Source of the DNA: Roseomonas sp.
Lineage (GTDB): Bacteria; Pseudomonadota; Alphaproteobacteria; Acetobacterales; Acetobacteraceae
Reading direction: 5' to 3'
Length of the DNA stretch: 64,000 bases
Assembly (NCBI GenBank): GCA_020249865.1
Contig: JADCEV010000025.1
Span: 44,003-108,002 of the forward strand
Shown: piece after piece, positions 55,078 through 64,000 of the stretch
Numbering within the stretch: position 1 is the first letter of the stretch
How the letters are laid out: every line of letters begins with the position of its first letter
Made by a program: the position numbers and the translations under genes
The notes under the pieces: model-generated
The model's input: only the letters and a program-made list of their open reading frames with translations
What the model was told of the DNA's origin: nothing
The model's database searches: none

Positions 55078-56052
55078 CTATTCGATCCTGATGCCGCTTT
55101 CGCGAATGATCGGTTCCCATTTGGTGCGCTCGGCGGCCCAGGCGGCGGCGAATTCCGCGGGGGTGGAGGGCATGGCCTCCAGCCCATTGCGGTTCAGGAT
55201 GCCGACCACATCGGGGTCTTCCAAGGCAATGCGCATGGCATGTGCCAGCCGCTCTACCGCCGGTTCCGGCGTGCCGCGGGGAGCTACCACCGCATACCAG
55301 GATGGCACATTGAAGCCGGGCAGCCCGGTTTCCGCCACCGTTGGGATATCCGGCAAAAGCCGGGACCGTTGCAGGGTTGGCACCGCAAGCCCGCGCAGCC
55401 GGCCCGCTTCAATATGCGTCTTGACCGAGGGCGAGGTCGGGAAGCCGTAATCCAGCCTGCCCGAAATCAAATCCGTCGCGACCAGACCGCCGCCGCGGTA
55501 GGAGACCTCAATGGTTTCAATCCCGGCCATTTTGGCGAATAACAGGCCCGCTAATTGGGGCGCGCTGCCAATGCCGCTATGGCCCCAGGAAAGCTCTCCG
55601 GGCCGCGCCTTGGCCGCGGCGATGATATCGGCGGCAGTACGCCAGGGGCGTTCGGCGGGCACGGTCAGGATATTGAACAGGTCAACGGCGATTGAGATCG
55701 GCACCAGATCCCGCGCCGGGTCTATCGGCAGGCGCATGACCATGGGGCTGATCACCAAGGCGCCGAGTGTTGCGAGCAGGATCGTATAGCCATCAGCCGG
55801 GCTGCGGGCCACAAGCTCGGTCGCCAGATTGCTGCCGGCGCCGGGGCGGTTTTCCACAATCACCGGCTGGCCCAGCACTTCCGACATTTTGGGCGCAAAG
55901 GCGCGGGCCGAGATATCGGTGGCACCGCCAGGCGTGAAGCCCACCACCAAACGGATAGGCCGATTGGGAAAGGGCGCCTGCGCCAAAGCGGGGGCGGCAA
56001 GCAAAGGGCTGGCCGCGAGCAGGGCGCGGCGAGAAAGGCGATGATCGAACAT
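55078..56052 (-). CDS. orphan Bug-family tricarboxylate receptor 1
   Basis: A 324-residue TctC/Bug solute receptor. Signal peptide MFDHRLSRRALLAASPLLAAP with a twin-arginine-like SRRALLA, then PFPNRPIRLVVGFTPGGATD, the typical Bug opening and ligand loop. No tctA or tctB genes are next to it; it must work with permeases encoded elsewhere (perhaps those at 40028-41996) or act as a sensor. Confidence 0.93.
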   Translation of the reverse strand: MFDHRLSRRALLAASPLLAAPALAQAPFPNRPIRLVVGFTPGGATDISARAFAPKMSEVLGQPVIVENRPGAGSNLATELVARSPADGYTILLATLGALVISPMVMRLPIDPARDLVPISIAVDLFNILTVPAERPWRTAADIIAAAKARPGELSWGHSGIGSAPQLAGLLFAKMAGIETIEVSYRGGGLVATDLISGRLDYGFPTSPSVKTHIEAGRLRGLAVPTLQRSRLLPDIPTVAETGLPGFNVPSWYAVVAPRGTPEPAVERLAHAMRIALEDPDVVGILNRNGLEAMPSTPAEFAAAWAAERTKWEPIIRESGIRIE

Positions 56053-56133
56053 GCCGGCGCTTTATCAGGCTTCGGGCCGATATGCATCCCCTGCCCCATT
56101 TACATTTTGCAGCTTGGCGCTAGTGAAAACGCC

Positions 56134-56685
56134 ATGGAGGCCAATTTTTCCGCGCAGATCCTGCGCGCCGCGCTTTTCGCCGCCCGCGCCCATGCCGGGC
56201 AGGTGCGGAAAGGTGCCGCTGCCGAGCCCTATGTGAACCATGTGATTGAGGTTGCCGCAATCCTGGCCGAACATGGCGCGCCAGAGGAAGCCATCCTGGC
56301 CGGGTTGCTGCATGACACGGTGGAAGATACCGAAACCACCGATGCTGATCTGACCGCCGTTTTCGGCCCGGTGATTGCCGGCTTGGTGGCAGAAGCGACC
56401 GATGATAAGGAAAAACCCAAGGAAATTCGGAAGGCCTTGCAGATCAGCCAGGCGCCCAAGCATAGCGAAGCGGCCAAGCAGTTGAAACTTGCTGATAAAA
56501 TCGCGAATTTGCGCTCCATCGCCGATAGCCCGCCGGCGAATTGGAATCATGCGCGCCGCATCGAATATGTCGGCTGGGCGGGGCGTGTCGCGGCCGGGCT
56601 CAAGGGCGTGAACCCTGGGCTGGATGCGTTGTTTGACACAACCTATCGCGCCGCTTTGGCGAGGCTCGCGAGCGAGATGCCATGA
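56134..56685 (+). CDS. small (p)ppGpp hydrolase-like HD-domain protein (MESH1 type)
   Basis: A 183-residue HD-domain protein. The metal-binding residues are His36 (YVNHVIEVA) and the HDTVED motif (60-65), as in the hydrolase domain of RelA/SpoT and the stand-alone MESH1/SAH proteins. There is no synthetase, TGS or ACT domain. It would hydrolyse (p)ppGpp or a related nucleotide such as NADPH, shown for animal MESH1. ATG 56134 is the family start. It overlaps the next gene by four bases (ATGA). Confidence 0.88.
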   Translation: MEANFSAQILRAALFAARAHAGQVRKGAAAEPYVNHVIEVAAILAEHGAPEEAILAGLLHDTVEDTETTDADLTAVFGPVIAGLVAEATDDKEKPKEIRKALQISQAPKHSEAAKQLKLADKIANLRSIADSPPANWNHARRIEYVGWAGRVAAGLKGVNPGLDALFDTTYRAALARLASEMP

Positions 56686-57623
56686 AGCGACGCCTGTTTT
56701 TGGTGAGTGCCGGACTAATGGCCGCGCCAAACCTCGCGCGGGCGCAGCAGCGTGGCGTGACGCTATTGGTGCCTTTTGCGGAAGGCGGCGCGACAGATCA
56801 GCTGATGCGTGCCTTAGCGAAATACGCAAGCAAGTCATTGGGGCAGGAGATTCGACTCGACAATAAGCCCAGCCGGACGGGGCTTCGGCTTTTGTCACAA
56901 CTCCGCAGCGCGCCGCCGGATGGGTCCGTGGTGATGCTGTTTCCCGTGGTGACCTTGCGTGCCCTGGTGGAACGCGGCGTCGATTTCACCATGGGGCGCG
57001 ATGCGACACCCATCATGTGCCTGGCCGGTGGCACCTATGGTGTCATTGCCAAGGCGGATCGGTTCCCTGGCGGCTGGCGCGAATTCATCAATGAGGCTCG
57101 GCAAAAGCCCGGGCAGCTTTCCTTTGGCAGCGCGGGGGTGGGCTCGGTCGGGCATGTCACCATGGCGCGGCTGATGGTGAAGGAAAACGTCCAGGCCGTG
57201 CATCTGCCCTTCCGCGGCGCTGCCGATGGCGTGGAAGCGCTGATGGCGGGTGATCTTGATGTCATGGCGGGCGGGGCGCGGCTGCATGTGGCCGTGGATC
57301 AGGGCGATGCGCGCTGGCTGACCCTGTGGTCGCCACAGCGCAATCCGCGCTGGCCCGATGTGCCAACCCTGGTTGAGCTTGGCTATGGGCTGACGGAAAC
57401 GGCGCCCTTCGGGCTGATCGGCCCGCCCAATATGCCGGCAGCCGAGCGCCAAAGGCTGGAAGCCGCCTTCACCGCGGCGCTGCGCGCCCCTTCCGTCAAG
57501 GCGGTGATGACACGGCTTGGCATGACCGAGGATTTGCGTGATGCCACCGCCTATGCGGCCTATCTGGCGGCAACGGCCGGTGAGGAAGCGGCGCTTGGGC
57601 TTCGCCCGGAAGCGCGGCAGTGA
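56682..57623 (+). CDS. orphan Bug-family receptor 2
   Basis: A 313-residue TctC/Bug receptor with signal MKRRLFLVSAGLMAAPNLARA (RR motif) and the loop LLVPFAEGGATDQLM. Compared with classic Bug proteins the middle is normal (PGQLSFGSAGVGSVGHV, FRGAADGVEALMAGDLDVM). It is translationally coupled to the HD protein and to maf. Ligand unknown. Confidence 0.92.
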   Translation: MKRRLFLVSAGLMAAPNLARAQQRGVTLLVPFAEGGATDQLMRALAKYASKSLGQEIRLDNKPSRTGLRLLSQLRSAPPDGSVVMLFPVVTLRALVERGVDFTMGRDATPIMCLAGGTYGVIAKADRFPGGWREFINEARQKPGQLSFGSAGVGSVGHVTMARLMVKENVQAVHLPFRGAADGVEALMAGDLDVMAGGARLHVAVDQGDARWLTLWSPQRNPRWPDVPTLVELGYGLTETAPFGLIGPPNMPAAERQRLEAAFTAALRAPSVKAVMTRLGMTEDLRDATAYAAYLAATAGEEAALGLRPEARQ

Positions 57624-58231
57624 TTCAGGCGGCAGCGCCCGCCCTTATCCTTGCATCAGCATCCAAGGCGCGACGGGCCGTGCTGGAAGGCGCTGGGCTG
57701 CGGTTTGAGACCCGCGTTGCTGGCGTGGATGAGGCTGCCATCAAGGAAGCCGCCCAGGCCGAGGGGATTTCCGCGGATGAGGCCGCGCTGATCCTGGCCG
57801 AAGCCAAGGCGGAACGTGTGGCAAGGTCCGCGCCCGATGCGCTGGTGATTGGCGCGGATCAATTGCTGGTCTGTGACGGCACCTGGTTCGACAAGCCACC
57901 CGATATGGCGGCGGCGCGCGCGCATCTGCAACGCCTGCGCGGGCGGCGGCATGAATTGGTCACCGCCTTGGTCTGCCATCGTGGCGGGCAGCGCATCTGG
58001 CAGCATGTGTCTAAGCCGCGTTTGACGATGCGCGATTTCTCGGATGCTTTTCTGGACGCCTATCTGGCCGCCGAGGGTGAGGCCTTGCTTTCTTCCGTTG
58101 GCGCCTATCGGCTGGAAGGCCATGGCGCGCAATTATTTGACCGGATTGAAGGCGACCAGCCGGCGATTTTGGGCCTGCCCTTGCTGCCCTTGCTCGGGTT
58201 CTTGCGGCAGCATGGGGTGTTGTTGAGGTAG
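57620..58231 (+). CDS. maf: Maf-family nucleotide pyrophosphatase
   Basis: A 203-residue Maf/YhdE house-cleaning enzyme that hydrolyses non-canonical or excess nucleoside triphosphates. The N-terminal LILASASKARRAVLEGAGL and the GADQLL and SSVGAYRLEGHGAQLF segments are diagnostic. The start is a GTG (57620) overlapping the Bug stop by four bases. It closes the three-gene coupled unit. Confidence 0.93.
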   Translation: MIQAAAPALILASASKARRAVLEGAGLRFETRVAGVDEAAIKEAAQAEGISADEAALILAEAKAERVARSAPDALVIGADQLLVCDGTWFDKPPDMAAARAHLQRLRGRRHELVTALVCHRGGQRIWQHVSKPRLTMRDFSDAFLDAYLAAEGEALLSSVGAYRLEGHGAQLFDRIEGDQPAILGLPLLPLLGFLRQHGVLLR

Positions 58232-58237
58232 GGTGGC

Positions 58238-59059
58238 TTAGAAACTCATCCGCCGCGTCAGGCCCGTCAGGCGGTCCATCACGAACATCAGCACCAGTAT
58301 CGCCAGAATAAGCACGCCAGACACCGCAGCGACGCGCACATCGAGCGTGCTTTCCATCATGCCCCACATGCGGATGGGCAGCATATCCGTCCGCGCGCTG
58401 GAAAGGAAAAGCGAAACCGGCACATTATCCATGGAAGCCACAAAAGCCAGAAAGGCGCCGGCGAAAATGCCCGGCGCGATCAGGGGAAGCGTGACGCGCC
58501 GGAAGGTCATGAAGCGCCCTGCCCCCAAACTGGCGGAGCTTTCCAAAAGCGCCGGTTCCAATTGCGTGACAGTCGCCAAGGTGGTGCGAAAGACAAAGGG
58601 CGCGATCACCACCAAATGCCCGCCGATCAAATGCGTGAGCGATGGGCGGAGCCCCAGCAATGAGAAAAACATCAATGTCGCAAGCCCATAAGCGAGCGAG
58701 GGCAGAATGAGCGGTGAGAGAAAGCTTGCTTCCAGGGCGCGCGCTGCCGGCCGGCGGGAACGCCCAATGGCGAGCGCAGCGAGCACGGCAAGAATAGTAG
58801 CCGCCAGCGTCGCCATGCTGGCCACCCAAAGCGAATTGCCGGCCGCGCGATGGATATGTGCAGACCGCGTTGTGTCGAACAAGGCCTGATACCAGCGCAA
58901 CGACAATTCCGGCGGCGGAAACCGCAAGGAGGCCGAGGTGGTGAAGCTTGTGATTAGCACAATGAAAACCGGGCCGACCAGGATCAGCACGCCAAGCAGC
59001 GTGAGGCCACCAAAGACATAGGAAAAGCTTTGATCCGAAAAGGTGCGGCGCTGGTTCAT
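58238..59059 (-). CDS. ABC transporter permease (PotC-like)
   Basis: A 273-residue inner-membrane permease of the polyamine/iron/phosphonate type, with six helices and the EAA loop (ESSASLGAGRFMTFRRVTLP). It starts directly after the PotB-like gene and ends seven bases from maf on the other strand. Confidence 0.93.
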   Translation of the reverse strand: MNQRRTFSDQSFSYVFGGLTLLGVLILVGPVFIVLITSFTTSASLRFPPPELSLRWYQALFDTTRSAHIHRAAGNSLWVASMATLAATILAVLAALAIGRSRRPAARALEASFLSPLILPSLAYGLATLMFFSLLGLRPSLTHLIGGHLVVIAPFVFRTTLATVTQLEPALLESSASLGAGRFMTFRRVTLPLIAPGIFAGAFLAFVASMDNVPVSLFLSSARTDMLPIRMWGMMESTLDVRVAAVSGVLILAILVLMFVMDRLTGLTRRMSF

Positions 59060-59893
59060 TCAATCGGTCCTTGCATAGCGGCCGAGCCAATTCAGCATCA
59101 TGATGCCGGCCAGCACCGTCAGCAGCAGCGTGACGGAACAGACTGCGGCGAAGGGCCAATCATAAACCACCATGGCCTGCTGCCAGATCAGCGAAGGCAG
59201 ATAGACCAACCGCGCGCCGCCGATCACGGATTGCGAAATGAAGGCAGTGCAGGCGGAAGCGAAAACCAGCGTGGCACCCGCGATCCACCCCGGCAGGCTG
59301 AGCGGGAGGATGACGCGAAAGAAGCTTCGCCACATGCCCGCCCCAAGCGCGCGTGACGCATCCAGCAAATTGGGATCAAGCCCGCGCATGACGGAGATCA
59401 GCGGCAATAGCATCAGCGGCATTTCGATTTGCATCAGGGCAAGGATCAGCCCCGTTTCGGTCTGCAATAGCCTGAGCGGCGTGGCGCTGAGGCCAAGCGC
59501 CAGCACGACCTGATTGACCAAACCCTCCCGCGCCAGGATCACAATCCAGGCAAAGGTGCGAATGACGACTGAGGTGAGCAGCGGCAACAGGATGATGAAC
59601 AGTAGGATCTTCTGCGTGCGGGGGCTCGCGTTGCAGAAAAACACCGCAAGCGGCCAGGCAAACAGCGATGTCGCCAACACCGCCGCCACGCCCAGCCGAA
59701 GCGTGTCCCAGACGACGCCGCGGTAGAAGGCATCGCCCCAGAATTTTGTCCAATTATCCAGGCCCCATTGCTGTAAATCCTGATCAGCATGAAGCGATAT
59801 GCCCAGCAACAACAGCAGCGGTGCCGCAAAAAGCGCGAGATAGACAATCCCCAAAGGCGCGGCCAGGCGCCAATCCACCGCTACTGCGCGCAT
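59060..59893 (-). CDS. ABC transporter permease (PotB-like)
   Basis: A 277-residue permease with six helices, an EAA loop (DASRALGAGMWRSFFRVILPLS) and an initial MRAVAVDWRLAAPLGIVYLA. ATG 59893 lies four bases before the binding-protein stop; the open frame to 59941 is inside that gene and is not used. Confidence 0.92.
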   Translation of the reverse strand: MRAVAVDWRLAAPLGIVYLALFAAPLLLLLGISLHADQDLQQWGLDNWTKFWGDAFYRGVVWDTLRLGVAAVLATSLFAWPLAVFFCNASPRTQKILLFIILLPLLTSVVIRTFAWIVILAREGLVNQVVLALGLSATPLRLLQTETGLILALMQIEMPLMLLPLISVMRGLDPNLLDASRALGAGMWRSFFRVILPLSLPGWIAGATLVFASACTAFISQSVIGGARLVYLPSLIWQQAMVVYDWPFAAVCSVTLLLTVLAGIMMLNWLGRYARTD

Positions 59894-59897
59894 GGCT

Positions 59898-60911
59898 TTA
59901 CTTCGTGATTTCGCGGTTGAAGCGATCAATCCAGCCGGCACGACGCGGATTGATCACATTCCAATCATGCGTGACCATCTTGGACAATTCATCAAGTGAT
60001 TTGATGTCCAGATTGGGGCTCAGCTGCACATCCTTGTTCACCGGGATCATATTGAAGGGCGACAATTGCAACCGGCTTTGCGCTTCGGCGGAAATCGCCA
60101 CATCAATATAGCGATGCGCATTGGCGCGATTTTCCGAGCCCCTGACAATGTGCAAGGTGGTATTGAAGGTGATGGCGCCTTCACTCGGTGCCACGAAGGC
60201 AATGTCAACGCCACGGCCCTTCAGCGTCGCGGCATTATTGGTATTGGTGTACATGATATCGATCTGGCCTTGCTGGAACAGTCCCGGCAGGGCGGCCGGC
60301 GCGGAAACAGCAGCAACCTTGGGCAGCGCCTCTCGCAGCTTGGCGAAGATGGGTTCGATATTGGTGATGGAACCGCCAAAGGCCTTGGCCATTTCAATCA
60401 GGGAAACCGTGCCGAAAGTGGTCTGAAAACCCGTGAGGCCAAGGCGTTCCACATAGGGGGAGCGGAACAGATCCGCCCAGCTTTTCGGCGGTTCCGGGAA
60501 TTTCTTGGGGTTGTAGCAAATGCCCACGACCTGCGCGTTCACGGTCACCGAATCCGCGCTGACCATGCCATCGGGCAGCTTGCCGGCATTGGTGATCATC
60601 CGCGCATCAATTGCTTCAAACAAATTGGCCTGACGCGCCGCCGCTGCGGGCCCGGGGTCCAGCACGAAGCAATCAAAGGGGGCAACACCGCGCGCCGCGC
60701 GCACCTTGGCCACCTGGTCCACCGCAAAAAGCGGATCGAAGGCGACACTGACATTATGGCGCTGGCGCAGGAGCGGGGCGACGATCTCACGATAGGCCTC
60801 ATCCCAGGTGCCGGGATAAATCGCGGCCGTCATGGAACCGGAAGCACGCGCAATGCTGGGCGCGGCAAGCGCACCGGCCATACCGGCTAGGAAAAGGCGT
60901 CTGGAAGCCAT
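59898..60911 (-). CDS. ABC transporter substrate-binding protein (PotD-like)
   Basis: A 337-residue extracytoplasmic binding protein of the spermidine/putrescine-type family, SBP_bac_6/8. The signal MASRRLFLAGMAGALAAPSI has a twin-arginine-like SRRLFLAG and ends ARAS. The mature protein starts with TAAIYPGTWDEAYREIV. Ligand (polyamine, amino acid or iron chelate) is unknown. Confidence 0.92.
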   Translation of the reverse strand: MASRRLFLAGMAGALAAPSIARASGSMTAAIYPGTWDEAYREIVAPLLRQRHNVSVAFDPLFAVDQVAKVRAARGVAPFDCFVLDPGPAAAARQANLFEAIDARMITNAGKLPDGMVSADSVTVNAQVVGICYNPKKFPEPPKSWADLFRSPYVERLGLTGFQTTFGTVSLIEMAKAFGGSITNIEPIFAKLREALPKVAAVSAPAALPGLFQQGQIDIMYTNTNNAATLKGRGVDIAFVAPSEGAITFNTTLHIVRGSENRANAHRYIDVAISAEAQSRLQLSPFNMIPVNKDVQLSPNLDIKSLDELSKMVTHDWNVINPRRAGWIDRFNREITK

Positions 60912-60929
60912 GTGAATTCTCCTGGGGTT

Positions 60930-62030
60930 TTAGGGGGTGGATAGGGGAAAGATCGAAGGCTTGGCTTCCGGCGTCAGCGCGCAATGCCAGATGCCAGGCA
61001 AGGATGAGGTATCGCCCGGATGCCGCGCGGTCGCGATCTTGAGCGTGGTGCCATTGGCAGCCGCGACATCATGAATGAGTTGTCCGCCAATCGGCAGGCT
61101 GAGCGTGAGTGTCACGGGGAAGCGATCCGGGGCGGCTTCGCGCACCAGCATCAATTGCTCGGGGCGGATGGAAACCTGCACGGGCTTGCCTTGCGGCAGG
61201 TGTTGCGTCTTGCAGGGCAGCGTCGCGCCCACGGCAAGCCTGACCCCACCATCTGCGATGATGCCCTCAAGAATATTGGATGATCCGATGAAGCTATTGA
61301 CGAAGGGGGTGGCCGGTTCGTCATAGATCGCAACGGGCGTGCCCAATTGTTCGATCCGGCCGCCATTCATCACCGCAATGCGATCAGCGATGGACATGGC
61401 TTCTTCCTGATCATGCGTGACCAGAATGGCCGTCAGGCCGAATTGGCGTTGCAGCCGCTTGATTTCGATCTGCATATCCAGCCGCAAATTCTTGTCCAGC
61501 GCGGCGAAGGGTTCATCCAGCAGCAGGATGCGCGGCTGTACGGCCAGCGCCCGCGCCAAGGCGATGCGCTGCTGCTGCCCGCCCGATAATTGCCGCGGCT
61601 TGCGATCCGCAAAGCCTTGCATGCGGACAATGGTAAGCATCTCAGCGACCCGAGCACGCTGTTCGGCCTTGCTCGCGCGGCGCGCCACCAGGCCATAGGC
61701 AATGTTCTCGGCGACCGTCATATGCGGAAAGAGCGCGTAATTCTGGAACACAATGCCGACTTCACGCAGATTGGGCGGCAGATCATCCACGGCGCGATCG
61801 CCGATCACCACCTGGCCGGATGCCTGACGGATGAAGCCCGCGACAATGCGCAGCAATGTGGTCTTGCCGCAGCCCGAAGGTCCAAGCAGGGCGACCAATT
61901 CGCCAGCCTTCACTTCAAGCGTCACATTATCAACGGCGCGCGCCGAGCCGTAGCTATGGACGATGTTGTTCAGCAGCAATTGCTGAGAGGTTGAAGCTTG
62001 AATGGAATTGGACAGTGTAGCGGCCCCCAA
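60930..62030 (-). CDS. ABC transporter ATPase (PotA-like)
   Basis: A 366-residue ATPase: Walker A GPSGCGKT, signature LSGGQQQRIALARAL, Walker B LLLDEPFAALD, and a C-terminal TOBE domain (about 280-366, PVQVSIRPEQLMLV). It is the first gene of the importer operon. The only near-5' start in frame is TTG at 62030; the first residues before LLLNNIVHSYGSARAV are not conserved, so a shorter start inside is possible. Confidence 0.93.
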   Translation of the reverse strand: MGAATLSNSIQASTSQQLLLNNIVHSYGSARAVDNVTLEVKAGELVALLGPSGCGKTTLLRIVAGFIRQASGQVVIGDRAVDDLPPNLREVGIVFQNYALFPHMTVAENIAYGLVARRASKAEQRARVAEMLTIVRMQGFADRKPRQLSGGQQQRIALARALAVQPRILLLDEPFAALDKNLRLDMQIEIKRLQRQFGLTAILVTHDQEEAMSIADRIAVMNGGRIEQLGTPVAIYDEPATPFVNSFIGSSNILEGIIADGGVRLAVGATLPCKTQHLPQGKPVQVSIRPEQLMLVREAAPDRFPVTLTLSLPIGGQLIHDVAAANGTTLKIATARHPGDTSSLPGIWHCALTPEAKPSIFPLSTP

Positions 62031-62163
62031 AACACATCTTCAGGAGGCAACTTTCATGCCACCCTTGGCGGCAATGAGGAGCTGACTTCGCCCGCAAGAA
62101 GGGCAGCGTAAGCGATGAAATTTTAATCATCGGTCCATTATTTAGGCAATTGGCGCTTGAACG

Positions 62164-62190
62164 AAAAAGGGCGGCCCCGAAGGACCGCCC
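62164..62190 (-). terminator. intrinsic terminator of groEL
   Basis: On the minus strand GGGCGGTCC, loop TTCG, GGGCCGCCC form a stem with one wobble, followed by five T residues. It is 25 bases after the groEL stop. Confidence 0.9.
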
Positions 62191-62214
62191 CCATGCTTCG
62201 CAATTTGCGAGGGA

Positions 62215-63870
<1,656 letters not shown>

Positions 63871-63897
63871 TCACGTTCTGATTGGAAAAGCGTGGAA

Positions 63898-64000
63898 TCA
63901 GGCGGTGAGGATGCCCATGACGTCGGATTCCTTCATGATCAGGAGCTCCTCGCCATTCAGCTTCACTTCGGTGCCGGACCACTTGCCGAACAGGATGCGA
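63898..64000 (-). CDS. groES: co-chaperonin GroES (3' end only)
   Basis: The minus-strand frame entering from the right edge encodes the GroES C-terminus: [18 protein letters not shown], then [15 protein letters not shown] and TGA at 63900-63898. About one third of the protein is visible; the start is beyond the window. It precedes groEL as usual. Confidence 0.95.
   Translation of the reverse strand, partial: RILFGKWSGTEVKLNGEELLIMKESDVMGILTA

Overview
The window is GC-rich chromosomal DNA with no phage, insertion sequence, transposase, CRISPR array or replication origin that I can see. The gene content points to an alphaproteobacterium of the Rhodospirillales, most likely an Acetobacteraceae (Roseomonas-like) member. 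The reasons are the GcrA cell-cycle regulator, COQ9 and a UbiH-type hydroxylase, LpxI rather than LpxH, the block rpsB-tsf-pyrH-frr-uppS-cdsA-dxr-rseP-bamA-skp-lpxD-fabZ-lpxA-lpxI, and several Bug/TctC-type solute receptors. The taxonomic placement is inference.

Layout. 1-3000: a truncated MFS transporter, tRNA-His with a clear sigma-70 promoter, a short-chain dehydrogenase-like protein without the usual catalytic residues, and an aspartate dehydrogenase. 3000-17300: one long co-directional housekeeping run covering translation (rpsB, tsf, frr), UMP kinase, isoprenoid and phospholipid precursors (uppS, cdsA, dxr), outer-membrane biogenesis (rseP, bamA, skp) and lipid A synthesis (lpxD, fabZ, lpxA, lpxI), ending in glyoxalase I and a bidirectional terminator. 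17300-20500: glnK-amtB behind a sigma-54-like promoter, divergent from a ubiquinone-type hydroxylase. 20500-25600: a peptide/nickel-type ABC importer with a fused double ATPase. 25600-30750: MFS, der, bamB and a YfgM-like TPR protein on the minus strand, then a small lipoprotein. 30750-33200: a small catabolic cluster (amidohydrolase, DapA-like aldolase, ABM monooxygenase). 33200-39800: alaS, a MATE exporter, gcrA, an EamA exporter and a PmtA-like methyltransferase. 40000-43000: a complete tctCBA tripartite tricarboxylate transporter. 43200-48300: a DUF533 protein, a secreted four-cysteine protein, coq9-def, rpsU, a small membrane protein, rpsD and a beta-hydroxyacid dehydrogenase.

48300-55050: ada, rlmH, rsfS, nadD, a Baeyer-Villiger-type monooxygenase, an exported hydratase-like protein and proA, all on the minus strand. 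55050-58230: an orphan Bug receptor, then a translationally coupled trio of a small (p)ppGpp hydrolase-like protein, another orphan Bug receptor and a Maf pyrophosphatase. 58230-62030: a PotABCD-type ABC importer. 62200-64000: groEL and the 3' end of groES.

The most unusual signal is at rsfS-rlmH. The reading-frame evidence puts the rsfS start on an ATA codon behind a very strong Shine-Dalgarno sequence, giving RsfS a long Lys/Ala/Pro-rich histone-H1-like tail. The neighbouring rlmH has an ATT codon exactly where its start is expected, overlapping the rsfS stop. Other points of interest are the SDR-like protein lacking the Ser-Tyr-Lys triad, the alarmone-hydrolase/Bug/Maf coupling, tandem palindromic elements before alaS, an exported hydratase fold downstream of proA, a predicted S4 leader before rpsD, and twin-arginine-type motifs on nearly all the solute-binding proteins. 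I did not find a clear new defence or mobile system.
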